Source of the DNA: CAZSWS01 sp964610765
Lineage (GTDB): Bacteria; Bacteroidota; Bacteroidia; Bacteroidales; Tannerellaceae
Direction of reading: 5' to 3'
Length of the DNA: 18,628 nt
Assembly: GCA_964610765.1 (NCBI GenBank)
Contig: CAZSWS010000063.1
Location: forward strand, 1-18,628
The notes below the pieces were generated by a model that had not been told where the DNA came from, did no database searches, and saw only the letters and a list, made by a program, of their open reading frames with translations. Made by a program: the position numbers and the translations under genes. This document shows positions 7,923 to 16,105 of this stretch, piece after piece; positions within the stretch are counted from its first letter, which is position 1; each line of letters starts with the position of its first letter.

Positions 7923-10900
7923 ATGATAAACAAAGAAGATATAAAAAAAGTATTGGTGCTCGGCTCCGGAGCCTTAAAAATTGGAGAAGCCGGTGAATTT
8001 GACTATTCAGGCTCGCAAGCCTTGAAGGCACTCAAGGAAGAAGGTATTTCGACCGTACTAATCAATCCAAATATAGCTACCGTACAAACATCGGAGGGAG
8101 TAGCGGACAAGGTTTATTTCCTTCCCGTAACTCCCTTTTTTGTTGAAAAAGTAATCGCTAAAGAAAAACCCCAGGGCATCCTGCTTGCTTTCGGCGGACA
8201 AACAGCCTTAAACTGCGGAGTTGAATTGTATCGCACTGGCATCCTCGAAAAATACAATGTAAACGTATTAGGTACTCCTGTGCAAGCCATCATGGATACA
8301 GAAGACCGAGAACTATTTGTTAAAAAGCTGGATGAGATAAATGTCAAAACCATCAGCAGTGAAGCGGTAGAAACAAAAGAAGCTGCTCGTCAAGCAGCTA
8401 AAAGCTTAGGCTATCCGGTCATTGTTCGTGCTGCTTATGCTTTAGGCGGACTTGGGTCCGGCTTTTGCGACAACGAAGAAGAGCTGGATTCATTGGTTGA
8501 AAAAGCATTCTCTTTTTCTCCACAAGTCCTGGTTGAAAAAAGTCTGAAAGGGTGGAAGGAAATAGAATACGAAGTGGTACGCGACCGTTATGACAACTGT
8601 ATCACGGTATGTAACATGGAAAACTTCGACCCTCTAGGGATTCATACCGGTGAGAGTATCGTAATTGCCCCTTCACAGACATTGACGAATTCTGAAGTTC
8701 AAAAGCTACGCGAACTTTCTATCCGTATCGTTCGCCACGTAGGTATTGTGGGTGAATGTAATGTACAATTTGCTTTTGACCCGTTCAGCGAAGACTACCG
8801 GGTGATAGAAGTAAATGCCCGTTTGAGTCGTTCATCTGCTTTAGCATCTAAAGCTACCGGCTATCCGCTAGCTTTTGTTGCTGCCAAAATAGGATTAGGA
8901 TACGGTTTGTTTGAACTAAAGAATGCGGTTACTAAAACAACCAGTGCCTTTTTTGAACCGGCACTAGACTATATTGTCTGTAAAATTCCGCGTTGGGACT
9001 TGGGTAAATTCCATGGTGTAGCTCGCGAACTGGGCAGCAGCATGAAGTCGGTAGGCGAAGTGATGGCCATCGGTCGTACTTTCGAAGAAGTCATTCAAAA
9101 AGGACTTCGTATGATTGGTCAAGGCATGCATGGTTTTGTAGAAAACAAAGAGCTACAAATACCGGACATTGACAAAGCACTTAACGAGCCGACAGATCGC
9201 CGGATTTTTGTAATCAGCAAAGCGTTCCGCGCCGGATATACCATTGACCAAATATATGAACTGACCAAAATAGATCGTTGGTTCCTCCAAAAGCTACACA
9301 ACATTGTTCGCACAGCCAATGAACTGGAGACCTATTCAGAGGTTGAAAAACTTCCTAACGAACTACTCTTACTCGCTAAACAGCAAGGATTTTCTGACTT
9401 CCAGATAGCTCGCGCCTTGTATAAGGGCGATATGAAAGATACCGAGAAAGCCGTTATTACCATCCGTAAAGAACGTCAGGAAAGAAACATTCGCCCGGTC
9501 GTTAAACAAATTGACACGCTGGCTGCTGAATATCCGGCACAAACGAACTATCTATATTTGACGTATAACGGTACAGAAAATGATGTTCACTATCTAGGTG
9601 ATAAGCGATCGGTGGTTGTGTTAGGCTCAGGTGCTTATCGAATTGGAAGCTCGGTCGAGTTTGACTGGTCTGGCGTACAAGCATTAAATACCATACGAAA
9701 AGAAGGATGGAGATCAGTAATGATCAACTACAATCCGGAAACCGTCTCTACCGACTATGACATGTGCGACCGTCTCTACTTTGACGAATTGACTTTCGAG
9801 CGAGTCATGGACATCATTGAATTGGAAAATCCACACGGCGTAATTGTATCAACAGGTGGACAAATACCTAACAACCTGGCTGTAAGATTGGATGAGCAAC
9901 AGGTAAACCTGTTAGGAACATCTGCTAAAAGCATTGACAATGCAGAAGACCGCCATAAATTCTCTGCAATGCTGGACCGCATCCATGTAGATCAGCCCAG
10001 ATGGAAAGAGTTGACTAGCCTGGACGAGATTGAATCATTTGTCGACGAAGTTGGCTATCCGGTATTAGTTCGCCCAAGCTATGTACTTAGCGGTGCTGCC
10101 ATGAATGTCTGCTCTAATCAGGATGAGCTGGAACGATTCCTAAAATTGGCAGCCAATGTGAGTAAAAAGCATCCGGTAGTAGTCAGCCAATTTATAGAGA
10201 ATGCCAAAGAGGTTGAATTTGATGCAGTAGCCGATAAGGGTGAAATCATGGCTTATGCCATCAGCGAGCATATTGAGTTTGCAGGTGTACATAGTGGTGA
10301 TGCAACCATTCAGTTCCCTGCTCAAAAATTATATGTTGAAACGATGCGTCGCATCAAACGTATCAGCCGCCAGATTGCGAAAGAACTAAACATCTCCGGC
10401 CCATTTAACATCCAATATCTTGCCAAAGGAAATGCTATCAAAGTGATAGAATGTAATCTGCGCGCATCACGGAGTTTCCCATTTGTAAGCAAGGTGCTCA
10501 AAATCAACTTTATTGACATAGCTACCAGAGTGATGTTAGGGCTACCCGTACAGAAGCTTTCTAAAAACGAATTCGACCTGGATTATGTAGGCATCAAAGC
10601 CTCACAGTTTTCATTTAACCGTCTACAAAAGGCCGACCCGGTTTTAGGAGTTGACATGGCATCTACAGGCGAAGTGGCCTGTTTGGGTGATGATACGTCA
10701 GAAGCTGTTCTGAAAAGTATGTTATCCGTAGGTTACAGAATCCCTCAAAAGAATATCCTCTTATCTACCGGAACTGCACGACACAAAGTGGATATGCTGG
10801 AGGCTGCACGTATGCTGCATGAAAAAGGATACAACCTATTTGCCACCGGAGGAACCCATCGCTTCTTAGAAGAGAACGATGTTCCTAACACGCTGGTGTA

Positions 10901-11153
10901 TTGGCCTAGCGAACCGGAAAAAGCTCCTCAGGCACTCGATTTATTGCATGAACGTAAAATAGACATGGTGGTGAACATTCCTCGCGACTTAACCGTCAGA
11001 GAACTATCCAATGGCTATAAGATTCGCCGTGCAGCCATCGACCTGAACATTCCACTCGTCACAAACGCTCGATTGGCGAGTGCATTTATCACAGCATTCT
11101 GTACGTTGTCGATTGACGACTTGCACATCAAAAGTTGGGATGAATATAAATAA
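7923..11153 (+). CDS. carB: carbamoyl-phosphate synthase large subunit
   Basis: Makes carbamoyl phosphate from bicarbonate, ammonia channelled from CarA, and two ATP. At 1076 residues it is full length. The two homologous halves are visible: KVLVLGSGALKIGEAGEFDY near the N-terminus is repeated as SVVVLGSGAYRIGSSVEFDW near residue 560. ATP-grasp modules lie at about 125-400 (YPVIVRAAYALGGLGSG) and 675-870 (YPVLVRPSYVLSGAAM). The oligomerisation region is between them. The C-terminal MGS-like allosteric domain starts near 940 with LSTGTARHKVDMLEAA and FATGGTHRFLEE; in E. coli this domain binds UMP and ornithine. The last 29 bases before the next gene hold no promoter or terminator. Confidence 0.98.
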   Translation: MINKEDIKKVLVLGSGALKIGEAGEFDYSGSQALKALKEEGISTVLINPNIATVQTSEGVADKVYFLPVTPFFVEKVIAKEKPQGILLAFGGQTALNCGVELYRTGILEKYNVNVLGTPVQAIMDTEDRELFVKKLDEINVKTISSEAVETKEAARQAAKSLGYPVIVRAAYALGGLGSGFCDNEEELDSLVEKAFSFSPQVLVEKSLKGWKEIEYEVVRDRYDNCITVCNMENFDPLGIHTGESIVIAPSQTLTNSEVQKLRELSIRIVRHVGIVGECNVQFAFDPFSEDYRVIEVNARLSRSSALASKATGYPLAFVAAKIGLGYGLFELKNAVTKTTSAFFEPALDYIVCKIPRWDLGKFHGVARELGSSMKSVGEVMAIGRTFEEVIQKGLRMIGQGMHGFVENKELQIPDIDKALNEPTDRRIFVISKAFRAGYTIDQIYELTKIDRWFLQKLHNIVRTANELETYSEVEKLPNELLLLAKQQGFSDFQIARALYKGDMKDTEKAVITIRKERQERNIRPVVKQIDTLAAEYPAQTNYLYLTYNGTENDVHYLGDKRSVVVLGSGAYRIGSSVEFDWSGVQALNTIRKEGWRSVMINYNPETVSTDYDMCDRLYFDELTFERVMDIIELENPHGVIVSTGGQIPNNLAVRLDEQQVNLLGTSAKSIDNAEDRHKFSAMLDRIHVDQPRWKELTSLDEIESFVDEVGYPVLVRPSYVLSGAAMNVCSNQDELERFLKLAANVSKKHPVVVSQFIENAKEVEFDAVADKGEIMAYAISEHIEFAGVHSGDATIQFPAQKLYVETMRRIKRISRQIAKELNISGPFNIQYLAKGNAIKVIECNLRASRSFPFVSKVLKINFIDIATRVMLGLPVQKLSKNEFDLDYVGIKASQFSFNRLQKADPVLGVDMASTGEVACLGDDTSEAVLKSMLSVGYRIPQKNILLSTGTARHKVDMLEAARMLHEKGYNLFATGGTHRFLEENDVPNTLVYWPSEPEKAPQALDLLHERKIDMVVNIPRDLTVRELSNGYKIRRAAIDLNIPLVTNARLASAFITAFCTLSIDDLHIKSWDEYK

Positions 11154-11182
11154 AGAATCAACTAATTTTAATATCAAAAGTT

Positions 11183-12454
11183 ATGAAAAAGTTTTTTTTA
11201 AGTGTAACAGCAGTAGCTATAATGACCGTGCTACTACTCACCTCTTGCGGACAGAAGCATAATACGCTGACTGCCCAAGAAGAGAGTGAAGGATGGGTTT
11301 TGCTATTTGATGGCGAAACCATGAATGGATGGCGTGACTATAACGGGACAGAATTAAAAGCTCCGTGGCATGTGGTTGACGGCTGCATACAAGCCAAAGG
11401 TGGAGGTAGTGACTCGGATGGTTATATTGTTACAGACAAACAATATGAAAACTTCGAACTAAGCTGGGATTGGAAACTTTCTGAAGGTGGTAACAGCGGT
11501 ATGCTTTACCACGTAGTTGAGCGTCCACAATATAGTGTACCTTACGTAACCGGTCCGGAATATCAGCTTATTGACGAACCTAACTTTCCCTCTCCACTAG
11601 AGCCTTGGCAAAGATTAGGTGTTGACTATGCTATGTATTTACCTGACACTACATTGATGAAGGTAAACCCGGCTGGTCAATGGAACAATTCTAAAATTGT
11701 TTTTGACAACGGTCATGTTGAGCATTGGTTGAATGGCGTTAAAATCTTAAGCTTCGAAGCCTGGACAGACGACTGGCATGCACGCAAGAACAGCGGCAAA
11801 TGGGAAAATGCACCCGAATATGGTTTAGCTAAGAAAGGCGTTATCTGCTTGCAAGACCATGGTTATCCTGCTTCTTTCAGAAATATCAAAGTTAAAGAGC
11901 TTCCTCGCAAAACAGAAGAAGTTAACTTATTCAACGGAAAAGACCTGACAGGTTGGGAAGTATACGGTACTGAAAAATGGTACGTGCAAGACGGTCTACT
12001 CGTTTGTGAAAGTGGTCCCGACAAACAATATGGATACATGGCTACCCGCAACTACTACGACAACTACGACCTGACTGTAGAGTTTAAACAAGAAGCTGAC
12101 GGAAACTCAGGTGTTTTCATTCGCTCATTCATTGAAGAAGGTGTGAAAGTAAACGGCTGGCAAGTAGAAGTAGCTCCTAAAGGACATGACACAGGCGGTA
12201 TTTACGAATCATACGGTCGCGGTTGGTTAGTTCAAATCCCTGACGAAAAAGAAGAAATTCTGAAAGAAAGAGATTGGAACACCCTACGCATCAAAGTAGA
12301 AGGAAACAACGTTACCACTTGGCTGAATGGCGAAGAAATGGTTAATATCGACGACGAAAAGATTGGTGCCGGACAAGGACGTATTGCTCTGCAAATCCAC
12401 GATGGTGGTGGTATCAAAGTTCTTTGGCGCAATCTAAAACTGAAAACGCTATAA
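11183..12454 (+). CDS. lipoprotein with two DUF1080 (3-keto-disaccharide hydrolase-like) domains
   Basis: A 423-residue exported lipoprotein: the signal ends LLLTSC, with Cys22 the likely lipidated residue. Two DUF1080 (PF06439) domains follow, at about 38-220 and 228-423. Both open with the same pattern (LFDGETMNGWRDY and LFNGKDLTGWEVY) and both have a GNSG loop (EGGNSGMLYHV, ADGNSGVFIRS) and a WLNG turn. The fold is a concanavalin-like jelly roll. Some family members act on 3-keto-glycosides, but many have no known activity, so the function here is open. It starts 29 bases after carB with no visible promoter, so it may be transcribed with purF-carAB although no metabolic link is obvious. 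Its 3' end is now 16 bases from the group II intron, which has moved the nearest terminator about 1.9 kb away. Confidence 0.88.
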   Translation: MKKFFLSVTAVAIMTVLLLTSCGQKHNTLTAQEESEGWVLLFDGETMNGWRDYNGTELKAPWHVVDGCIQAKGGGSDSDGYIVTDKQYENFELSWDWKLSEGGNSGMLYHVVERPQYSVPYVTGPEYQLIDEPNFPSPLEPWQRLGVDYAMYLPDTTLMKVNPAGQWNNSKIVFDNGHVEHWLNGVKILSFEAWTDDWHARKNSGKWENAPEYGLAKKGVICLQDHGYPASFRNIKVKELPRKTEEVNLFNGKDLTGWEVYGTEKWYVQDGLLVCESGPDKQYGYMATRNYYDNYDLTVEFKQEADGNSGVFIRSFIEEGVKVNGWQVEVAPKGHDTGGIYESYGRGWLVQIPDEKEEILKERDWNTLRIKVEGNNVTTWLNGEEMVNIDDEKIGAGQGRIALQIHDGGGIKVLWRNLKLKTL

Positions 12455-12470
12455 GCAATCCTTTACATCA

Positions 12471-12526
12471 ATCGAGTAGGAGGAAAATGAAAGTTTTCTT
12501 CCTACTTTCATTTTCCGACCTCTCAC
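12471..12526 (-). ncRNA. group II intron domain VI and 3' end
   Basis: On the minus strand a 12-bp stem, GGAAAATGAAAG pairing with CTTTCATTTTCC, closes around TAGGAAGAAAA. It is followed by TCCTACTCGAT at the 3' splice site. Domain VI normally carries the branch-point adenosine; I did not assign the exact base. Confidence 0.7.
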
Positions 12527-12560
12527 ACCACCCGGCATACCGTTCGGTACCAAGGCGGTT
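12527..12560 (-). ncRNA. group II intron domain V (catalytic hairpin)
   Basis: The 34-nt minus-strand segment starts AACCGCC and ends GGTGGT, forming the closing stem, with TACCG and CGGTA as the upper stem. Its triad reads CGC, as described for group IIC introns, rather than AGC. It lies 6 bases after the maturase stop, as expected for the ribozyme core. Confidence 0.82.
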
Positions 12561-12566
12561 CCTTAC

Positions 12567-13970
12567 TTACGATACCACTTTGCGATAACAGTCTAATAGA
12601 AACGGGTAGTTGGCTTGTCTTAATTTATCGTTATCCAATGCTCTTGATAATATCCAGCTTTTAGAGATGTGCCAATAGCCCTTTCGAGTATTTGCCCATT
12701 CCAAAGCCTTACGCTTATCAATCCCACATTTAATAAGGTTCTTAAAACGCGTCTTTATCTTTTTCCAACTTTTCCAAATACACATACGTAGGCGGCGACG
12801 ATACCATTGGTCTATTTCTTGGAGGATACTCCTAATATCGGCAAGCTTGAAGTATTCAAGCCACCCTCTTATAAATAGACCAAGTTCTCGTTTCCGCCTC
12901 TCATAGCCCATTCCGTTGCTACGACCTGTCAGCTCTTTGAGTCTTCCCTTGAACTTATGCAAGCTCGTGGAGAAGGCTCGAAGTCGACATTTACCCGAGT
13001 GAACATAGAAGCCGTATCCAAGGAACTTGACTCTTCCTACATAGTCCGTTTTTGTCTTCTCTCGGTTTACACGAAGATAAAGTTTTCGTTCGATGTAGTA
13101 AGTTATACTTCTGTTTACTCGATGCGATGCACGCTTGCTTTTACAAAAGATAAGACAGTCGTCGGCATAGCGAACAAAGGCATGCCCACGCCTTTCCAGC
13201 TCTTTGTCAAGCTCATTTAACATGATATTACCCAACAGGGGACTTAACGGACTACCCTGGGGAACTCCTTCACGGGTTTCCTCAAACACCCCACCTATGT
13301 GAACCCCTGAGATAAGATATTTATGAATCAGTGAGATTAACTTACTGTCTTTTATCTTTCTTGAAAGCAGTTCAATTAAGCGGCTGTGGTTTACTGTGTC
13401 GAAAAACTTTTCCAAGTCTAAATCGACACAGTATCGATAGCCGTCTGTTATGTACTCTTGACTGCGTTTAAGAGCCTGGTGGCAACTACGATTGGGGCGG
13501 AATCCATAACTGTTATCACTAAATTCTAATTCATAGATAGGTGTGAGAACTTGAGATATGGATTGTTGGATTAGGCGGTCAACCAAGGTCGGAATACCTA
13601 AAGAACGAGTCTTACCATTGCCTTTAGGTATTTCTACTCGTCGGGCTGGATTAGGACGGTAAGTTCCTTTTCGCAAACTGTTTATCAGAGACTCTTTGTT
13701 CTTAAGTAGCCAAGGAAGAAGTTCACTAACTCCCATTTGGTCTACCCCTCCGCTCCCTTTATTGGATAGAACCTGTTTGTAGGCTTTATTCAAATTGGCA
13801 GGAGAGAGCATTTGTTCGAACAGGTCATCTCTTTTAAGTGATACTTCCATGAGGTTGTTTTCAGTTATCCCAATAAAAGTCTGCACTCCCACATAGCCTT
13901 CGGATGCCGTCCTATTCTTTTGAGGGTAGTTATCACTCTTTGTTGATATTTTCTGCATTCTTTCTTTCAT
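12567..13970 (-). CDS. ltrA: group II intron reverse transcriptase/maturase
   Basis: Intron-encoded protein that helps fold and splice the intron RNA and copies it into DNA at new sites. It has 467 residues. The reverse transcriptase blocks run from about 45 to 310: SPANLNKAYKQV, IPTLVDRLIQQ, YGFRPNRSCHQAL, DLDLEKFFDTV, EGVPQGSPLSPLL and the catalytic YADD at 268-271. A group II maturase (GIIM/X) domain follows, with FIRGWLEYFKLAD, WYRRRLRMCIWKSWKK and the C-terminal HISKSWILSRAL. The protein ends after this domain, so the HNH endonuclease domain of larger forms is absent. The first 40 residues before MEVSLKRDD are not typical of the family, and that internal Met41 could be the start. All key motifs appear intact. 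Confidence 0.95.
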   Translation of the reverse strand: MKERMQKISTKSDNYPQKNRTASEGYVGVQTFIGITENNLMEVSLKRDDLFEQMLSPANLNKAYKQVLSNKGSGGVDQMGVSELLPWLLKNKESLINSLRKGTYRPNPARRVEIPKGNGKTRSLGIPTLVDRLIQQSISQVLTPIYELEFSDNSYGFRPNRSCHQALKRSQEYITDGYRYCVDLDLEKFFDTVNHSRLIELLSRKIKDSKLISLIHKYLISGVHIGGVFEETREGVPQGSPLSPLLGNIMLNELDKELERRGHAFVRYADDCLIFCKSKRASHRVNRSITYYIERKLYLRVNREKTKTDYVGRVKFLGYGFYVHSGKCRLRAFSTSLHKFKGRLKELTGRSNGMGYERRKRELGLFIRGWLEYFKLADIRSILQEIDQWYRRRLRMCIWKSWKKIKTRFKNLIKCGIDKRKALEWANTRKGYWHISKSWILSRALDNDKLRQANYPFLLDCYRKVVS

Positions 13971-14390
13971 CAGGTAACAATCATTTACTGCTCACTTACA
14001 TAAGGTTCAGCCCTTCCCTTACCAACTCGTGATACGGTACTATGGCATCTGCTGACTTCTCACAGCAAGCGTTACTCCGTGCCTCCGAAAAAAAAAAACG
14101 TCCGCACGTCTGTGAGACCTCCCGTGGTAAGATTAATAACTTTCATCCCATATATCTGCATCATTTACTCTGCCACATCCGGGTAACTTTGGGACTTCGT
14201 TTTGTACAGGAAACTCATCCTGTAGCTTGAGCCTTATATGATGTTCGTGTTCCTCAGACCGGGAATTTGCGTACAGCTTCCTTCAGATTCCACCTCACAA
14301 TGGACACCCTTGCTGTTCGGCTAACGGTTGGTTGTTACCTACCCCCGTAGTGGACTTACACCACCAAGTTATCAGTCATGCACGGCGCAC
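13971..14390 (-). ncRNA. group II intron 5' ribozyme region (domains I to III and part of IV)
   Basis: This 420-base stretch has no credible gene. It holds the GTGCG 5' end at 14390 and the domain I-III scaffold. TATAAG (minus strand, 14233-14238) can pair with the last six bases of the 5' exon, TTTATA, with one G-T pair, making it a candidate EBS1. An A11 homopolymer lies near 14088-14098 (plus strand). A 62-codon open frame at 14042-14230 on the plus strand has no family features. Confidence 0.7.
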
Positions 14391-14393
14391 TAT

Positions 14394-14423
14394 AAAAAAA
14401 GCAGCTTGGAAGCTGCTTTTTTT
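14394..14423. terminator. bidirectional rho-independent terminator of cobQ
   Basis: A7 (14394-14400), the stem arm GCAGCTT (14401-14407), the opposite arm AAGCTGC (14410-14416), then T7 (14417-14423). The symmetry lets it act on both strands. On the minus strand it lies about 25 bases after the cobQ stop. The group II intron begins at 14390, four bases beyond its minus-strand T-run. Before insertion it would also have terminated the DUF1080 gene on the plus strand. Confidence 0.88.
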
Positions 14424-14447
14424 ATGCCTTTAAGCCTCTAACCTTTT

Positions 14448-15917
14448 CTACTTTAAAATCTCATAGACTTTTGCAATATCTACATGTGCACGAATATGCG
14501 CTGCCAGCTTGTTGTATTGTTCTTCTTTGAACGCTTCAAAATCGAACTTCTCCGTCAACTTATCTACATAAGGCGCTAGCAAATAATCCCGAACCACCTG
14601 ATTATCCAATAGTCCGTGCATATACGAACCATAACAACGTTCGTTCAGATACCAGCCATCCCAGCTTCCATCTTGCAGTTGATTGAGCGGTTGTATATCA
14701 GCATCTTCACGAGGAGTGGTACGTCCCATGTGAATTTCATATCCTTTGCAACGATCTGAACGGTCTAAAAATTGAAATTCTACCTGACGAGTTACCTTTT
14801 CTCCCTCCATCACAGTAGATACCGGAAGTAAGCCTAAGCCAGGCATCCGCTCAATTGCTCCTTCTACCTGCAGCGGATCTGCTATTTCCTCTCCCATAAG
14901 TTGCAGACCTCCGCAAATGCCTACCACAGATGCTCCTTTTTGATAGCTGCGCATGATAGATTGAGCCACTCCATTGTTCCGAATTTCCATCAGGTCAGAC
15001 AACGTATTTTTAGAACCCGGAAGCAGGATGATATCTGCTTTCTCAATCTCACTAGCCTTGTTTGTATAATATAAATGCACGCGAGGGTCTAATTCTAACG
15101 CTTTAAAATCGGTAAAATTAGACAAGTGACGCAGAAGCACTACTGCCACATTCACTTTATTTTCACCGGCATACACATTGCGTGAAGATAATGCCAACGA
15201 ATCTTCTTCTTCAATATAAATATCTTGATAGTAGGGTACAACTCCCAACACCGGAATGCCACACAGCTCTTCCATCATCTTCACTCCGGGTTGAAACAGC
15301 GAAATATCTCCCCTGAATTTATTAATCAGGATGCCTCTTACTAGTTTTCTTTCCTCCTCAGTCAGCAGCATAATCGAGCCATAGACCGAAGCAAACACTC
15401 CTCCCCGATCAATATCGGCAACCAATATCACGCGTGCTTTCGCATATTCGGCCATGGAAAGGTTGACGATGTCCGTCTCTCGTAGATTAATTTCTGAGAT
15501 ACTTCCTGCTCCCTCCATCACAATGGGGTTATATTTTGTCGATAAACGATCAAATGCCTGATGTACTACCTCACGCAACACCCCAAACCGTCGACGATTA
15601 AAATAAGCAGCCGCTTCTTCATTGCCGGACACTTTACCATTGATAATCACCTGCCCTTGTTGATCCGTAGTCGGCTTAATCAATATGGGATTCATATCCG
15701 TATGACAAGGAACACCTGCTGCCTCCGCTTGTGTTGCTTGAGCTCGCCCTATTTCCAGTCCATCGGGAGTAGCATACGAGTTCAATGCCATGTTTTGAGC
15801 TTTGAAAGGTGCAGGATAGTAGCCATCTTGTAAAAAGATTCGGCAAAAACCGGCAGCTATCACACTCTTTCCAACATCACTGCCGGTACCCGCCAGCATT
15901 AGGGGACTTAACTTCAT
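14448..15917 (-). CDS. cobQ: cobyric acid synthase (adenosylcobyrate amidating)
   Basis: Amidates four side chains (b, d, e and g) of adenosylcobyrinic acid a,c-diamide to adenosylcobyric acid, using glutamine and ATP, in cobalamin synthesis. The protein has 489 residues, the normal length. The N-terminal dethiobiotin-synthetase-like ATPase domain carries GTGSDVGKS at 10-18, then FKAQNMALNS. The C-terminal amidotransferase domain has the Cys335 nucleophile in GICGGLQLMG and His434 in GSYMHGLLDN, with IHMGRT between. The frame is open from 16022, but the first 35 residues are not conserved-looking. The ATG at 15917 begins the canonical MKLSPLMLAGTGSD. No other cobalamin gene lies in the window, so it may be a stand-alone gene or the end of a scattered pathway. 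A terminator follows directly. Confidence 0.96.
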   Translation of the reverse strand: MKLSPLMLAGTGSDVGKSVIAAGFCRIFLQDGYYPAPFKAQNMALNSYATPDGLEIGRAQATQAEAAGVPCHTDMNPILIKPTTDQQGQVIINGKVSGNEEAAAYFNRRRFGVLREVVHQAFDRLSTKYNPIVMEGAGSISEINLRETDIVNLSMAEYAKARVILVADIDRGGVFASVYGSIMLLTEEERKLVRGILINKFRGDISLFQPGVKMMEELCGIPVLGVVPYYQDIYIEEEDSLALSSRNVYAGENKVNVAVVLLRHLSNFTDFKALELDPRVHLYYTNKASEIEKADIILLPGSKNTLSDLMEIRNNGVAQSIMRSYQKGASVVGICGGLQLMGEEIADPLQVEGAIERMPGLGLLPVSTVMEGEKVTRQVEFQFLDRSDRCKGYEIHMGRTTPREDADIQPLNQLQDGSWDGWYLNERCYGSYMHGLLDNQVVRDYLLAPYVDKLTEKFDFEAFKEEQYNKLAAHIRAHVDIAKVYEILK

Positions 15918-15935
15918 TGTCTTTCTTTTTGACTG

Positions 15936-15943
15936 TAAAGATA
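15936..15943 (-). promoter_or_regulatory. weak -7-like box upstream of cobQ
   Basis: The minus strand reads TATCTTTA, one mismatch from TAnnTTTG, 18 bases before the ATG at 15917. If used it would exclude the longer N-terminus open to 16022. No -33 element was found. Confidence 0.25.
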
Positions 15944-16037
15944 GGAAGAACGAACTTCTCTTAGATAGAGAAACAAACAAATCAACAAGCATCGTTAAAT
16001 AGTCACACACGTTGGTTATCATAAATTAAAAACAAAA

Positions 16038-16055
16038 TCTATTTCTCGAAATAGA
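16038..16055. other. 7-bp palindrome in the cobQ/cytolysin-like intergenic region
   Basis: TCTATTT (16038-16044) and AAATAGA (16049-16055) form a perfect inverted repeat around CTCG. It is 51 bases before the start of the CDC-like gene and could be an operator or a small transcript hairpin. The divergent gap at 15918-16105 holds nothing else clear. Confidence 0.3.
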
Positions 16056-16105
16056 CCTATATTAGTAGCCGTAAGAAATAAAAAACAACCAAGACACCCC
16101 TGACT

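Larger units (their letters stand above)
12471..14390 (-). mobile_element. group II intron, probable bacterial class C, complete
   Basis: Both intron ends are visible on the minus strand. The 5' end GTGCGCC begins at 14390, fitting the GUGYG consensus. The 3' end CCTACTCGAT finishes at 12471, fitting the AY ending. The 1920-nt element carries a maturase ORF in domain IV and ends with recognisable domains V and VI. The 5' exon is a rho-independent terminator whose T-run ends four bases before the junction, which is the preferred target of class C introns. The CGC triad in domain V and the lack of an HNH endonuclease domain agree. It is oriented with cobQ, directly downstream of it. The ORF is intact, so the element may still be able to move. 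Exact ends are inferred from consensus. Confidence 0.85.

Noticed and set aside
14087..14098. A11 homopolymer as a terminator or slippage site
   Set aside because: It is within the intron ribozyme region, has no adjacent stable hairpin serving a gene, and affects no coding frame. Its exact length may also be a sequencing uncertainty.
14042..14230. 62-codon plus-strand ORF
   Set aside because: It lies antisense to the group II intron ribozyme region, has no signal, motif or promoter, and is explained by RNA structure.
12455..14447. Insertion sequence or retron instead of a group II intron
   Set aside because: There are no terminal inverted repeats or transposase. The ends are GTGCG and CTCGAT with domains V and VI, and the RT has a maturase domain, all specific to group II introns.
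15918..16022. 35-residue N-terminal extension of CobQ
   Set aside because: The canonical N-terminus begins at MKLSPLMLAGTGSD (ATG at 15917), and a -7-like box lies inside the extension.
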